Part shown: positions 45,168 to 56,047 of the stretch, piece by piece | Numbering within the stretch: the stretch's first letter is position 1 | Layout of the letters: each line of letters begins with the position of its first letter | Assembly (NCBI RefSeq): GCF_002008365.1 | Contig: NZ_MRDL01000013.1 | Location: 16,109-80,108 of the forward strand | Length of the DNA: 64,000 bases | Source of the DNA: Rhizobium leguminosarum bv. viciae USDA 2370 | GTDB taxonomy: Bacteria; Pseudomonadota; Alphaproteobacteria; Rhizobiales; Rhizobiaceae | Direction: 5' to 3' | Made by a program: the position numbers and the translations under genes | Notes under the pieces: model-generated | The model's input: only the letters and a program-made list of their open reading frames with translations | Databases searched by the model: none | Told to the model about the DNA's origin: nothing

Positions 45168-45566
45168 ATGTGGAATCTTCTGGTTCAGACCTTTACCTGG
45201 TGGAACGGTCAGACGATGGGCACGCGTTTTGCGACCTGGCGTTTTGGCAAGCGCGTCGGCGAGGATGAATTCGGCAACGTCTATTACGAAGGCGGCATGT
45301 CTTCCTACGGTCTGCCGAAGCGCTGGGTGATCTACAAGGGTTATGCCGAAGCCTCCGCCATTCCGCCGGGTTGGCATGGCTGGATGCATCATCGCACCGA
45401 TGTTCCTCCGTCCAAGGAGAGCTACGTCGCCAAGGAATGGCAAAAGCCGCACCGTCCCAACCATACCGGTTCACCGCAGGCCTATCGTCCGCCGGGCTCC
45501 ATCGCCGTTCCGGGCGAGCGTCCACGCGTCACCGGCGATTACGACGCCTGGACGCCGGGCAACTGA
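45168..45566 (+). CDS. NDUFA12-family complex I subunit homologue
   Basis: 132 residues from the ATG at 45168 (MWNLLVQTFTWWNG), with GGAAAAG upstream. The family pattern is clear: GTRFATWRFGKRVGEDEFGNVYYEGG, RWVIYKGYAEASAIPPGWHGWMHH and DYDAWTPGN at the end. NDUFA12 is an accessory subunit of mitochondrial complex I with true homologues only in alphaproteobacteria. It is followed by the DUF2155 gene, its usual partner. Confidence 0.92.
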   Translation: MWNLLVQTFTWWNGQTMGTRFATWRFGKRVGEDEFGNVYYEGGMSSYGLPKRWVIYKGYAEASAIPPGWHGWMHHRTDVPPSKESYVAKEWQKPHRPNHTGSPQAYRPPGSIAVPGERPRVTGDYDAWTPGN

Positions 45567-45682
45567 GACGGCCCGACCGGGGCGATCCCAAGACCCGGCT
45601 TTTGGCCACAATTGACCTTTACCCGCAGGTTGGCCGCGCTTGACCGCGGCCGTGAACTGAAAATGTCTGGAGACGGGTACAC

Positions 45683-46123
45683 ATGAAGCTCTTCACGCGG
45701 AACAAGGTCCTGCGTGCCGCCGGATCGCTGCTGGCGCTCTCGGCCCTGCTTCCGCCAGTTGCGGCAAATGCCGCACGCATCGAAAATCCGGTTGCCGTCT
45801 TCTCCGGCCTCGACAAGATCACCGGCCGCATCACGACGTTCGACGTCTATGTCAATGAGACGGTACAGTTCGGCGCACTGCAGGTGACGCCGAAGGCCTG
45901 TTATTCGCGCGACCAGTCGGAAGCGCAGAAGATCGACGGTTTCGTCGAGGTTGACGAGATCACCCTCGACCGCAAGATCCGCCGCATCTTCACTGGTTGG
46001 ATGTTCGCCGCCAGCCCCGGCCTCAACGCCGTCGAGCACCCGATCTACGACGTCTGGCTGAAAGACTGCAAGACAACCTCGGACGTCCCGGCTCCCGATG
46101 GCACCAAGGCGACAGCCCGCTAA
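45683..46123 (+). CDS. DUF2155 domain secreted protein
   Basis: 146 residues with an N-terminal signal peptide (LLALSALLPPVAANA, cleavage near residue 33). The DUF2155 core reads FDVYVNETVQFGALQVTPKACYSR, IRRIFTGWMFAASPGLNAVEHP and ends VWLKDCK, with two cysteines that could form a disulfide. Function unknown. Next to the NDUFA12 homologue in most alphaproteobacteria. Confidence 0.9.
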   Translation: MKLFTRNKVLRAAGSLLALSALLPPVAANAARIENPVAVFSGLDKITGRITTFDVYVNETVQFGALQVTPKACYSRDQSEAQKIDGFVEVDEITLDRKIRRIFTGWMFAASPGLNAVEHPIYDVWLKDCKTTSDVPAPDGTKATAR

Positions 46124-46173
46124 CACCTCTCATCACGCCTAACAGCGTTGAATTACGCAGTAGCCTGGTGAGC

Positions 46174-47103
46174 CTATGCAGTGGGTGTCTTGTTCCTGCT
46201 GAAAAGACCCTTGGCAAAGCGAAGCGCAGCGGCGAACACGATGAAGACGAGGACGCCGGCCTTCTTGAAGAAGGCGAGGGCGAATGCCAGCAATCCCACC
46301 TTGGCGGCAATCTTGGCGCCCGCGCCCGCAGCAATCATTCCCGCCATCCCATAGGCCGCGATCTTGTCGCCTTCGACGTAGTCGGTATAGGCCATCCCCT
46401 TGTCGAACTGCACGAGCTTGGTGACGGACGGAATGACGCCCTCGATCTCCTTCAATTGAGCGAGGCCGGCGACAAAGTCGAATTGGAATACACCCTCGCG
46501 GCCGAGCACGCGCACGGAATAGTTCAGCGTGTGCTGCGCCTGCGTGTCGTCGCCGAACACCAGATCACGCGCCCAGTGCATGGCATGCGCCGAAGTGTCG
46601 TAATGCGGCGTGGAAGCCCAGCCGACAAGCGTGATCTTCTGAAAACCCTGCTTTTCGCGTTCGACGTTGTTTTCCCTGATGGAATCTTTGATGTTTTGCA
46701 GCAATTCGTCGTAATTCGTCGTGGCGGCGTCGACATCCGAGACATAGCCGTCGGCGCTGTATTCCACGATGGAGCCCCAGGCCTCGACATCGGTCGGCGC
46801 GTATTTCGCCGGGAAGATCATTCCCATCGTTCCCTCCGCCGCCGCCGGAGGATTTCCCCAGATGTCGACGAGCACCGTCTTCGTGTCGGCAGGGCTGAGA
46901 TAGTAGAAGTCGGCGGGCACGTTTAGCGTTGCCTTCGCTTCAGGCAGCTTGATCACGCCCTGCTGGAAATCAAGCTTCTCCAGCAACGGCTTTTCCGCGT
47001 CGGAAAAATCGGTTCTGCTGGGGAACATGTCCTGGTATGGGCGTGCGCCGGCTTGACCCGTAAACAAGGTCAAAAGGATCGCGGCTGCAAAATATCGTTT
47101 CAA
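46174..47103 (-). CDS. DUF2167 membrane-anchored protein
   Basis: About 309 residues from the TTG at 47103, chosen because GGGGGA lies 9 bases upstream and the sequence begins with a signal peptide (KRYFAAAILLTLFTGQAGA). The large soluble domain carries DUF2167 blocks (LNVPADFYYLSPADTKTVLV, VGWASTPHYDTSAHAMHWAR). Two C-terminal helices (MAGMIAAGAGAKIAAKVGLLAFALA and KAGVLVFIVFAAAL) anchor it. Function unknown. Confidence 0.85.
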   Translation of the reverse strand: MKRYFAAAILLTLFTGQAGARPYQDMFPSRTDFSDAEKPLLEKLDFQQGVIKLPEAKATLNVPADFYYLSPADTKTVLVDIWGNPPAAAEGTMGMIFPAKYAPTDVEAWGSIVEYSADGYVSDVDAATTNYDELLQNIKDSIRENNVEREKQGFQKITLVGWASTPHYDTSAHAMHWARDLVFGDDTQAQHTLNYSVRVLGREGVFQFDFVAGLAQLKEIEGVIPSVTKLVQFDKGMAYTDYVEGDKIAAYGMAGMIAAGAGAKIAAKVGLLAFALAFFKKAGVLVFIVFAAALRFAKGLFSRNKTPTA

Positions 47104-47179
47104 AATTCTATCCCCCGTTGTATTTTTCGAACCTAGCGAAATCGGCTGAAAAATCAACGCATGGACGAATTGATCGCGC

Positions 47180-47794
47180 TTAAAACTTAAGGTGCGGCGA
47201 CTCCATCGCCGCAGAAAGCATCAGGGCATAGCCGGCCTTCGGAACGTCGATCGCTCCGAACGTCTTCAGGTGCTCGGTGGTGAACTGCGTGTCGAGCAGC
47301 GTGAAGCCCCTTTCCCGCAGCCGGTCGACGAGATGCACGAGGCAGATCTTCGAGGCATCCGTCCGGCGCGAAAACATGCTTTCGCCGAAGAAGGCCGAGC
47401 CGAGCGAGACGCCGTAGAGGCCGCCGACCAGTTCATCGCCCTCCCAAGCTTCGACCGTATGGGCATGGCCCATGTCGAAGAGGGTCGAGTAAAGTGATCT
47501 GATCGTCTTGTTGATCCAGGTGCTGGGGCGCCCGGATGTCTCCTCCGCACAGGCAGCGATCACCTCATCGAACGCGTGATCGAAACGGATCTCGAAGGGT
47601 TTCTTGCGCACCGCCTTGGCAAGGCTTTTCGACACGTGGAAATGGTCGAGCGGCAGCACGCCGCGCAATTCCGGCTCGACCCAGAAGATCTCTGGGTCGT
47701 CGGCGGATTCGGCCATCGGGAAGAGGCCGATGGAATAGGCGCGCAGGAGAATGTCAGGGGTGATGCCTGGTGACTTCCTGCGCGATCCTGCCAT
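47180..47794 (-). CDS. aat: Leucyl/phenylalanyl-tRNA-protein transferase
   Basis: About 204 residues from the ATG at 47794. Adds Leu or Phe to N-terminal Lys/Arg of proteins, marking them for ClpAP through the N-end rule. Family blocks: [77 protein letters not shown] and [11 protein letters not shown]. Begins 8 bases after the accC stop; a 48-codon extension into accC is rejected. Confidence 0.93.
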   Translation of the reverse strand: MAGSRRKSPGITPDILLRAYSIGLFPMAESADDPEIFWVEPELRGVLPLDHFHVSKSLAKAVRKKPFEIRFDHAFDEVIAACAEETSGRPSTWINKTIRSLYSTLFDMGHAHTVEAWEGDELVGGLYGVSLGSAFFGESMFSRRTDASKICLVHLVDRLRERGFTLLDTQFTTEHLKTFGAIDVPKAGYALMLSAAMESPHLKF

Positions 47795-47801
47795 TCCTGT
47801 C

Positions 47802-49151
<1,350 letters not shown>

Positions 49152-49161
49152 GGGCATGGGC

Positions 49162-49632
49162 CTATTCGATGACGACGAGGGCTTGGCCGTATTCGACGGG
49201 ATGCCCGTCATCGACGAGGATCTCGGTCACCTTGCCTGACTTCGGCGAGGGGATCTGGTTCATCGTCTTCATCGCTTCGATGATGAGGAGCGTCTGGCCT
49301 TCCTTGACGGTCGCGCCGACTTCGATGAAGGCACGCGCGCCCGGAGCCGGCGCCATGTAGACGGTGCCCACCATCGGTGCATTGACGACATTGGCCGGGT
49401 TGCGGCCGGGAGCTGCCGCCGGGGCGGCAGCGACTGCCGCAGCAGCGGCTGCAGGCGCGGCATAACCAGGTGCTGCGATCGGCGCCTGAACATATTGCGG
49501 CGTGCCGGCGCGCGAAACCCGGATACGCAGGTCGTCCTGCTCGACCTCGATCTCTGTCAGATCCGTTTCGTTGAGAATATTGGCGAGATCGCGGATCAGT
49601 GCCTGGTCGATACCCGATTTCTTTTCAGCCAT
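49162..49632 (-). CDS. accB: Biotin carboxyl carrier protein
   Basis: 156 residues. N-terminal helix ([20 protein letters not shown]), Ala/Pro linker (about 60-85) and C-terminal biotinyl domain with the EAMKTMN biotin-lysine motif (about residue 122). ATG at 49632 by family start [10 protein letters not shown]; the longer frame runs through the spacer to aroQ. accB and accC are co-transcribed. Confidence 0.96.
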   Translation of the reverse strand: MAEKKSGIDQALIRDLANILNETDLTEIEVEQDDLRIRVSRAGTPQYVQAPIAAPGYAAPAAAAAAVAAAPAAAPGRNPANVVNAPMVGTVYMAPAPGARAFIEVGATVKEGQTLLIIEAMKTMNQIPSPKSGKVTEILVDDGHPVEYGQALVVIE

Positions 49633-49652
49633 GGTGTTGCCCTGTCTTCTTC

Positions 49653-50090
49653 TTATGCCGTGATGTTCTTCAGCGCGTGGAGCGCCAGGATGTAGCTGTG
49701 AGGCCCGAAGCCACAGATCACGCCTTTGCATGCCGGCGCGATCATCGACTTGTGGCGGAATTCTTCCCGTGCATGCACGTTGGATATGTGGAGCTCGACG
49801 ACGGGAACTGATATAGCGCGGATCGCATCATGCAGCGCGACCGATGTATGCGTATAGGCGCCTGCATTGATGGCGACGCCGACGGCCTTTTCGTCGGCCT
49901 CATGGAACCAGTCGACGAGCGTGCCTTCGTGGTTGCTCTGGCGGAAGTCGATATCGAGGCCGAGTTCGCGGCCTGCGGCCTTGCAGTCTGCCTCGATGTC
50001 CTTGAGCGTCTTGCCGCCATAAATGCCGGGCTCTCGTTTACCCAGCATGTTCAGGTTGGGGCCGTTCAGGACAAAAATCGTTTGCGTCAT
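49653..50090 (-). CDS. aroQ: 3-dehydroquinate dehydratase, type II
   Basis: 145 residues. Third step of the shikimate pathway. IFVLNGPNLNMLGKREPGIYG with the catalytic Tyr, RQSNHEGTLVDWFHEA, INAGAYTHTSVALHDAI and VELHISNVHAREEFRHKS with the catalytic His are all present. Upstream of accB on the same strand (20-base gap), an arrangement shared by many proteobacteria. Confidence 0.96.
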   Translation of the reverse strand: MTQTIFVLNGPNLNMLGKREPGIYGGKTLKDIEADCKAAGRELGLDIDFRQSNHEGTLVDWFHEADEKAVGVAINAGAYTHTSVALHDAIRAISVPVVELHISNVHAREEFRHKSMIAPACKGVICGFGPHSYILALHALKNITA

Positions 50091-50243
50091 CGAATGTTCC
50101 GTAAAATGTACGACGGCAACCTATAGACTCCGCGAAGGCTGAATGAAAGCCCTTACGGATTGGCCAGCAGGAATCGCGCCACATTTGTCCACATGGTTGA
50201 AACGCTTCGATTTTGGCGATTTGATGGGCGGCCGGGAGCTCAA

Positions 50244-50347
50244 GCATGTCGCGCAAAAGTGTGCAGCGGTTTTGCGACAACGACATGCGCAAACATAAAT
50301 ATCTAAAGCGCGAGGGGCGCAAACTGAAAGTTTGCGACGCGCTTTGG
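50244..50347. repeat. Two RIME-type palindromes in tandem
   Basis: First GCATGTCGCGCAAAAGTG...TTTTGCGACAACGACATGC (50244-50288), then AAAGCGCG...CGCGCTTT (50315-50345), which overlaps nothing coding. Together they fill most of the 262-base gap between aroQ and the DsbA-like gene. Confidence 0.7.
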
Positions 50348-50352
50348 TTTGC

Positions 50353-51111
50353 TCAGCAGGCGGTCTTGCCGCAGCTGCGCATGTTCTTGACCTTGGCTTC
50401 GAGATCGTCGAGCCCGACGGCGCCCGGCACCAATTCATTGCCGATCACATAGGATGGTGTGCCGCTGATGCCGAGACTGGAGGCGAGCTGGTAGGTCGCC
50501 TGGACGATTCCGTCATTCGGGCTCTTTGCCATCTCCGCGCGGATCTTGTCCTCGCTGACGCCGAGCGAAGTAGCGACAGCGATCGCTGTTTCGTCGGAGG
50601 CGCGGCCTTCGGTGCCGAGAAGGGCGACGTGGAAATCGGCATATTTCTCCGGTGCCAGCTTGCGGAAGGCGTCGGCCACCTTGTGGGCGGCGACCGAATC
50701 AGGCCCGAGGATCGGGAATTCCTTGAGGACGAAACGGACGTTCTTGTCCTTTTTCAGCATGGCCTGCATGTCGGGAAGCGCATGACGGCAGTAGCTGCAA
50801 TTGTAATCGAAGAATTCGACGACAGTGACATCGCCCTTGGGATTGCCGAGCGTGACGTCGTCCTTCGACTCGAAGATGTCGGGGGTGTTTTCTTCGATCG
50901 CCATATTGGCCTTCACCAGGCGCTGGGCTTCCTGCTTCTTCTGCAGCGCATCCTGGACTTCCAGCATGATCTCGGGATTCTCGATCAGGTATTGCTTGAT
51001 GAATTCGCCGAACTCCTTCTTCTGCTGGTCGTCGAGCGCTGCCGCCGGAAGCGGAAGGGCGATCGATACGGCCAGCGCCAGTGCGGTGAAGGTTTTCGAG
51101 AAGAAGGCCAT
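50353..51111 (-). CDS. DsbA family thiol:disulfide oxidoreductase
   Basis: 252 residues. Signal peptide (FTALALAVSIALPLPAAA), then an N-terminal helical segment (about 30-75) and a thioredoxin/DsbA domain with the active site YNCSYCRHALPDM (CSYC) and the cis-Pro loop GISGTPSYVIG. The plan resembles the DsbA/ScsC/BdbD-like group rather than E. coli DsbA. A Cys near the C-terminus (MRSCGKTAC) adds a further pair. Periplasmic. No DsbB is nearby. Confidence 0.9.
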   Translation of the reverse strand: MAFFSKTFTALALAVSIALPLPAAALDDQQKKEFGEFIKQYLIENPEIMLEVQDALQKKQEAQRLVKANMAIEENTPDIFESKDDVTLGNPKGDVTVVEFFDYNCSYCRHALPDMQAMLKKDKNVRFVLKEFPILGPDSVAAHKVADAFRKLAPEKYADFHVALLGTEGRASDETAIAVATSLGVSEDKIRAEMAKSPNDGIVQATYQLASSLGISGTPSYVIGNELVPGAVGLDDLEAKVKNMRSCGKTAC

Positions 51112-51318
51112 GATATCCTCGTCATCGGCAATGTGGTCGTCTTGGTCAAGAAGACCGTCGCCGGGTTATGGACTTGAATGCGTCGCGTCAAGGTACGGTG
51201 CGTTCGGTTCTGCTCAAACAGGAATTTTCACCCTCGCGCGACCCTCGCGGGATTGTGATAAGCCGATTAATGCGGCAATTGTCTGGCCGTCATTGAAGAA
51301 GCTGAGCGAGAAACGATC

Positions 51319-52476
51319 TTGTTTTCCATATCCAAACGCAGCGAAGTCGAGCCTTTTCACGCCATGGACGTCTTGGCGGAGGCGACGAAGCGGCGTGCGG
51401 CCGGCCATCCCGTGATCTCGATGGCGGTCGGTCAGCCCTCGCATCCGGCACCTCAAGCGGCACTCGAAGCGGCGCGCGCAGCCCTTACCGAAGGCCGGAT
51501 CGGTTATACCGATGCACTGGGAACGGCGCGGCTGAAATCGGCGCTCGCCTGGCACTACAAGGATCGCCACGGCCTGGAGATCGATCCCACGCGCATCGCC
51601 ATCACCACCGGCTCCTCGGCAGGTTTCAATCTCGCCTTCCTGTCACTCTTCGATGCCGGCGATGCGGTGGCGATCGCAAGACCTGGTTATCCCGCCTATC
51701 GAAATATTCTCGGCGCGCTGGGCCTGAAGGTTCTCGAAGTGCCGGTAACGGCCGAGACCCAGTTCACCCTGACGCCGCAAAGCCTCGAGGCCGCACAGAA
51801 AGAAAGCGGCATGACGCTGAAGGGCGTGCTGCTCGCAAGCCCCGCCAACCCGACCGGCACCGTGACCGGCCGCGATGGGCTGCAGGCGCTTGCAGATTAT
51901 TGCGCGGCCCATTCCATCGCCTTCATCTCCGATGAAATCTATCACGGGCTGACCTTCGCCGGCGAGGAGGCGAGCGCGCTGGAATTGACCGACGAGGCGA
52001 TCGTCATCAACTCCTTCTCCAAATATTATTGCATGACCGGCTGGCGAATCGGCTGGATGGTGCTGCCGGAACGCCTGGTGCGGCCGATCGAGCGGGTGGC
52101 GCAGAGCCTCTACATCTCCCCGCCGGAGCTCTCCCAGATCGCCGCCACGGCCGCTCTGAGCGCTGGCGCGGAGCTCGATCGTTATAAGGCGAGCTATGCC
52201 ACCAACCGCGACTTGCTGATGCGGCGACTGCCGCAGATCGGGTTTTCGATTGCGTCGCCGATGGACGGTGCGTTCTACGCCTATCTCGACGTCACCCGCT
52301 TCACCAATGACAGCATGGGCTTTGCCAGACGCATGCTCGCGGAAATCGACGTCGCCGCGACGCCCGGTCTGGATTTCGATCCGCTGGAGGGAAATCGAAC
52401 CCTGCGTCTGTCCTATGCGGGCTCGCAAGCTGAGATCGCCGAGGCGGTGGAGCGAATCGCAGCCTGGTTGAAGTAG
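51319..52476 (+). CDS. Class I/II pyridoxal-phosphate aminotransferase
   Basis: 385 residues. Fold-type I enzyme: ITTGSSAGFNLAFLSLFD, the PLP-binding Asp/Tyr block FISDEIYHGLTF and the Schiff-base Lys in INSFSKYYCMTGWRIGW. TTG start after GCGAGAAA. Close to aspartate aminotransferase-like proteins; the amino acid cannot be told from sequence. Divergent from the DsbA gene and convergent with the DUF2778 gene. Confidence 0.88.
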   Translation: MFSISKRSEVEPFHAMDVLAEATKRRAAGHPVISMAVGQPSHPAPQAALEAARAALTEGRIGYTDALGTARLKSALAWHYKDRHGLEIDPTRIAITTGSSAGFNLAFLSLFDAGDAVAIARPGYPAYRNILGALGLKVLEVPVTAETQFTLTPQSLEAAQKESGMTLKGVLLASPANPTGTVTGRDGLQALADYCAAHSIAFISDEIYHGLTFAGEEASALELTDEAIVINSFSKYYCMTGWRIGWMVLPERLVRPIERVAQSLYISPPELSQIAATAALSAGAELDRYKASYATNRDLLMRRLPQIGFSIASPMDGAFYAYLDVTRFTNDSMGFARRMLAEIDVAATPGLDFDPLEGNRTLRLSYAGSQAEIAEAVERIAAWLK

Positions 52477-52515
52477 CGTCCGCTGCCCGGCAAGCGGCAG
52501 TGCGCTCTCCAATCC

Positions 52516-53856
52516 TCAGCTGCGTCGCGAAAACAGCGAAGCAAAAGTCGAAGACGGTTTGTTGTTCAGCCGCGGCACCACCACGAGCTGCTTGATGTCA
52601 CCGCGCTTGTAGGCGGCGAGGAAACGGCGGTAATCCTTGAAGGAGACGCAGCCGTTGGAATCGCCGTTCTTGCCGAGCATGTAGGTATGGGCGAGAAGGC
52701 CGACACGGTCATAGATGGCGTCCGAACCCTCGACCGGCGTCAACCGCAGCGCCTCGACACCATGGAAAAGGCTCTCGCGCATGGTCAGGACATAGGTGTG
52801 TGGCGGCGTCGGTCCGCGCATCTTCTTGTTCACAAAACGCGGGTTGTCACGCATCTTGCCGAGCCCGGAATGGGCCTCAAGCCGTTCGCCGTTCGGCAGG
52901 TAGACGGTGCTGTTTTCGATATCGTAGATCGCCACGCCTGCGCGCAGCTTCGGCGAGAAGACCGGCTTGTCGTAGCGCTGCACTGCGTCGTCCTCGTCAT
53001 CCTCGATCGGCGAGTTCGGCTGGGCATAGGCAAGCGCAGGCTCGCCAGAACGCTGCGAGCCCTTGGAGGCCAGTGCCGGTTTGCCGATGAGGCCATCAGG
53101 ACGTGCCATCGGCAGCGGCACGGAACCTTCATCCGGCGCCAGCACGAGATCGAAGGGTGGCGCGTCGTCGGCGGCGGCAACGACCACCGGTGCAGGTTCC
53201 GATGCGGGAATGGAGGCCGTTCTGCCAGAAGGTGTGGTTGGCTCGACCGGAGCCGGCGCGATTAGCCTGGATCCGGCATCGGCAAGTGCAAGCAGGGCCG
53301 GGAGTTCGGCTGCGGCGACGGCCTCCTTCGAGGGAACGATGATCCGGTCGCCGTCGTCTTCCTCCGTCTCTGCCGAGGCGAGTTCGACCGGCGGCGGTGC
53401 GATCACATCGTCCTTGCGGAATTTGACGCTGTCGGAAATCGCGGCCACGACCGGCTGCTCGGCAGCCATGGCGAGCCGATTGTTTTTGGCGAGAACCGCG
53501 AGCGCCGTTGCAGCGGCGGCGGTCTTTTCGGCATGGGATTGAATGAGGCTCGCCGTCAGCGGTACCTTCGGCTTCGCATCGAAGGCAGCCAGCCGATCGG
53601 CCTTGCCGACATGGATCAGCCGCTCATGGTGCGGTGACGGAGCCACCTTCGGCGCAGTGCCGACCTGTGCCAGGCGATCGGACGGAGAATAGGGAGCGGC
53701 TATCGAGTGCATCGTCGCGAAGGTCGCGATCAGCCATGTGGAGGTCAGAAATCCGGCGCCGACAACACCGTAAAGGAAACCGCGAGATCTGCGCCAACGG
53801 AAAGCAGATCCGCCAAGAAGGGTGACGTCATCGAACGTCCCGACCGCACACGCCAT
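52516..53856 (-). CDS. DUF2778 (Tlde1-like L,D-transpeptidase fold) protein
   Basis: About 446 residues. A membrane helix near the N-terminus (GVVGAGFLTSTWLIATFATM, about 32-51) is followed by a long Pro/Ala/Ser-rich region and a C-terminal DUF2778 domain from about residue 320. The domain ends with the His-Cys catalytic pattern HTYMLGKNGDSNGCVSFKDY, as in Tlde1, a type VI effector that attacks peptidoglycan by L,D-exchange. Here it is membrane-anchored and chromosomal with no secretion genes beside it, so a housekeeping peptidoglycan role is as likely. The ATG at 53856 is preferred; the frame is open for 62 more codons upstream. Confidence 0.75.
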   Translation of the reverse strand: MACAVGTFDDVTLLGGSAFRWRRSRGFLYGVVGAGFLTSTWLIATFATMHSIAAPYSPSDRLAQVGTAPKVAPSPHHERLIHVGKADRLAAFDAKPKVPLTASLIQSHAEKTAAAATALAVLAKNNRLAMAAEQPVVAAISDSVKFRKDDVIAPPPVELASAETEEDDGDRIIVPSKEAVAAAELPALLALADAGSRLIAPAPVEPTTPSGRTASIPASEPAPVVVAAADDAPPFDLVLAPDEGSVPLPMARPDGLIGKPALASKGSQRSGEPALAYAQPNSPIEDDEDDAVQRYDKPVFSPKLRAGVAIYDIENSTVYLPNGERLEAHSGLGKMRDNPRFVNKKMRGPTPPHTYVLTMRESLFHGVEALRLTPVEGSDAIYDRVGLLAHTYMLGKNGDSNGCVSFKDYRRFLAAYKRGDIKQLVVVPRLNNKPSSTFASLFSRRS

Positions 53857-54062
53857 ACTACACTCGTCTTTCAAACTCGCTACGCAGGCCGGCGGCACTG
53901 ACTGACTTAACTTCGCCGGGGCCGGTACAGGCGCAAATGGGCCGAATTTAGACCACCCACGACGTCCGACTGTCTCGCAAGGATGACGAATTATGGTTTC
54001 TAATTTGTTTACGCGGCGTTGCAGTTTTTCACGGCGTCTCAAAAAGAGATGCGTTGGGCGTC

Positions 54063-55943
54063 TCAGGCGCGCTCCATCACATAACTTCCCGGCGCTTCCT
54101 CGATCGCGTTCAACGCATCGCCGCCGGGTTTGCGGGAAGGCACGCGTCTGCCGTCATGCGTCTCGATCCAGGCCCGCCAATGCGGCCACCATGATCCGGG
54201 GGTCTCCGTCGCCTGGTCGAGCCAGGTCTCGTAGTCGCCCTTGGCAGGGCCGCCCGTCCAGAATTGATACTTCTTCCTGTCGGGCGGGTTGACGACGCCG
54301 GCGATATGTCCCGAGCCGGTCACGACGAATTCCACCTTGCCGCCGAAGAACCGGCTGCCGAGGAAGACGGACTTGGCAGGTGCGATGTGATCCTCGCGGG
54401 TGGCGAGATTATAGATCGGGATCTTCACGTCCTTCAGCGACACGGGCTTGCCATCGAGGACCATCTCGTTCTGCGTCAGCGCATTGTTGAGATAGCAATT
54501 GCGCAGATAGAAGGCATGGTTTGCCGCCGCCATGCGGGTCGAATCGGCGTTCCAGAACAAGAGGTCGAAGGGCAGGGGATCCTGGCCCTTGAGGTAGTTG
54601 TTGACGAAATAAGGCCAGATCAGTTCCGAGGCGCGCAGCATGTTGAAGGCCATCGACATCTTCGTGCCGTCGAGATAGCCGGCCGCCAGCATATGCTCTT
54701 CGAGCGATTCAAGCTGCTCCTCGTCGACAAAGACCTTGAGGTCGCCGGCATGGGTGAAGTCGACCTGGGTGGTGAAGAGTGTCGCGGTCTTGATGCGCTT
54801 GTTCTTCTCCTTGGCATGCAGCGCCAGTGTCGCGGCCAGCAGCGTGCCGCCGACGCAGTAGCCGACGGCGTTGACGTCCTTCTCGCCGGTCGCCTTCTCG
54901 ATGGTATCAAGCGCGAAATCGATGCCTTCGCGGGCATAAGCCGTCCAGTCCTTCTCGGCGTGGCGCGCATCCGGGTTGACCCAGGAAATGACGAACACCG
55001 TCTGACCCTGGTCAACGCACCATTTGATGAAGGATTTTTGCGGGTTGAGGTCCAGAATATAGAATTTGTTGATCCAGGGCGGGCAGATCAGCAGCGGCCG
55101 TTTCAGCACGGTTTCGGTCGAAGCCTCGTACTGGATGATCTGGCAGATGTCGTTCTGGGCGATCACCTTGCCTGGCGTCAGCGCCATGTCGCGGCCGACG
55201 GCGAATTTCGTCATGTCGGTCTGGCGAAGACGAAGATCGCCATGTCCGGCAGCGATATCCTCGGCCAGCATCTTCATCCCACGCACCAGATTGGCGCCGC
55301 TGGTCGCGATCGTCTCGCGGTAGAGCTGCGGATTGGTGGCGATGAAGTTGGTCGGCGAAAGCGCTGCCGTGATCTGCTTCACGTAGAAGCCGGCCTTGTG
55401 CTTGGTGTGCTCGTCGAGGCCATCGGTCTCCGAGACCATCTTTTCCACCCAGTCGGTCGTGACGAAATAGACCTGGCGGAGAAAATCGAAGAACGGATTC
55501 TTCTGCCAGTCCTCGTCCGAGAAGCGCTTGTCCTTGCGGGTGTCCGGCTCGGGAGGCGTGGGGTCGCCCTGCATTCGCTGCATCGAGCGCATCCAGATGC
55601 CGAAGAACGAGGACATCAGCTGCGTCTGTGCCTCGAAGGTGCGGCGCGGATCGGAAATCCAGTATTCGGTGACCTTGGAAAGCGTCTTGACCATGTCGGT
55701 CATCGGATCGACGGTGCTTTCGGTGATCTCGCCGCGTTCGCGCGGCGCAAGCCAGGCAGACGCTGCTTGTCCGAGATTTTCGAGCGCCCGGGCGAAATTC
55801 ATCGCCATGGCCTCAGGATCCTTCAACAGATAGGGATCGAGATCGGTCGCGTCGAAGCCGGCCTTGCCGCCATTCTCCTGCTTGCTGTCGGTCACCATTT
55901 CCTCCGGCGGCAGCACCACTCTTTTTATCCGTTCGTTGTACAT
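54063..55943 (-). CDS. phaC: Class I poly-beta-hydroxybutyrate synthase
   Basis: About 626 residues from the ATG at 55943 (MYNERIKRV). Polymerises 3-hydroxyacyl-CoA into PHB granules. The lipase-like box GYCVGG with the catalytic Cys is at about residue 350, with DREEHIAPA-like region NLATREDHIAPAKSVF (Asp) and GSGHIAGVVNPP (His) completing the triad. Size fits class I. phaA and phaB are not here, as is usual for Rhizobium. Confidence 0.95.
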   Translation of the reverse strand: MYNERIKRVVLPPEEMVTDSKQENGGKAGFDATDLDPYLLKDPEAMAMNFARALENLGQAASAWLAPRERGEITESTVDPMTDMVKTLSKVTEYWISDPRRTFEAQTQLMSSFFGIWMRSMQRMQGDPTPPEPDTRKDKRFSDEDWQKNPFFDFLRQVYFVTTDWVEKMVSETDGLDEHTKHKAGFYVKQITAALSPTNFIATNPQLYRETIATSGANLVRGMKMLAEDIAAGHGDLRLRQTDMTKFAVGRDMALTPGKVIAQNDICQIIQYEASTETVLKRPLLICPPWINKFYILDLNPQKSFIKWCVDQGQTVFVISWVNPDARHAEKDWTAYAREGIDFALDTIEKATGEKDVNAVGYCVGGTLLAATLALHAKEKNKRIKTATLFTTQVDFTHAGDLKVFVDEEQLESLEEHMLAAGYLDGTKMSMAFNMLRASELIWPYFVNNYLKGQDPLPFDLLFWNADSTRMAAANHAFYLRNCYLNNALTQNEMVLDGKPVSLKDVKIPIYNLATREDHIAPAKSVFLGSRFFGGKVEFVVTGSGHIAGVVNPPDRKKYQFWTGGPAKGDYETWLDQATETPGSWWPHWRAWIETHDGRRVPSRKPGGDALNAIEEAPGSYVMERA

Positions 55944-56047
55944 CGTGATTGAACGAGAAAACAAGTTCCACCCGCATCGGCTCATGCTATTGCTTTGTGG
56001 CTGCGACAAATTTAACAGTCGAAGCAGTCAGAACTGGATTTTGAGGC

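Noticed and set aside
54264..55952. 562-codon plus-strand frame opposite phaC
   Set aside because: Shadow of phaC, whose catalytic triad is intact on the minus strand.
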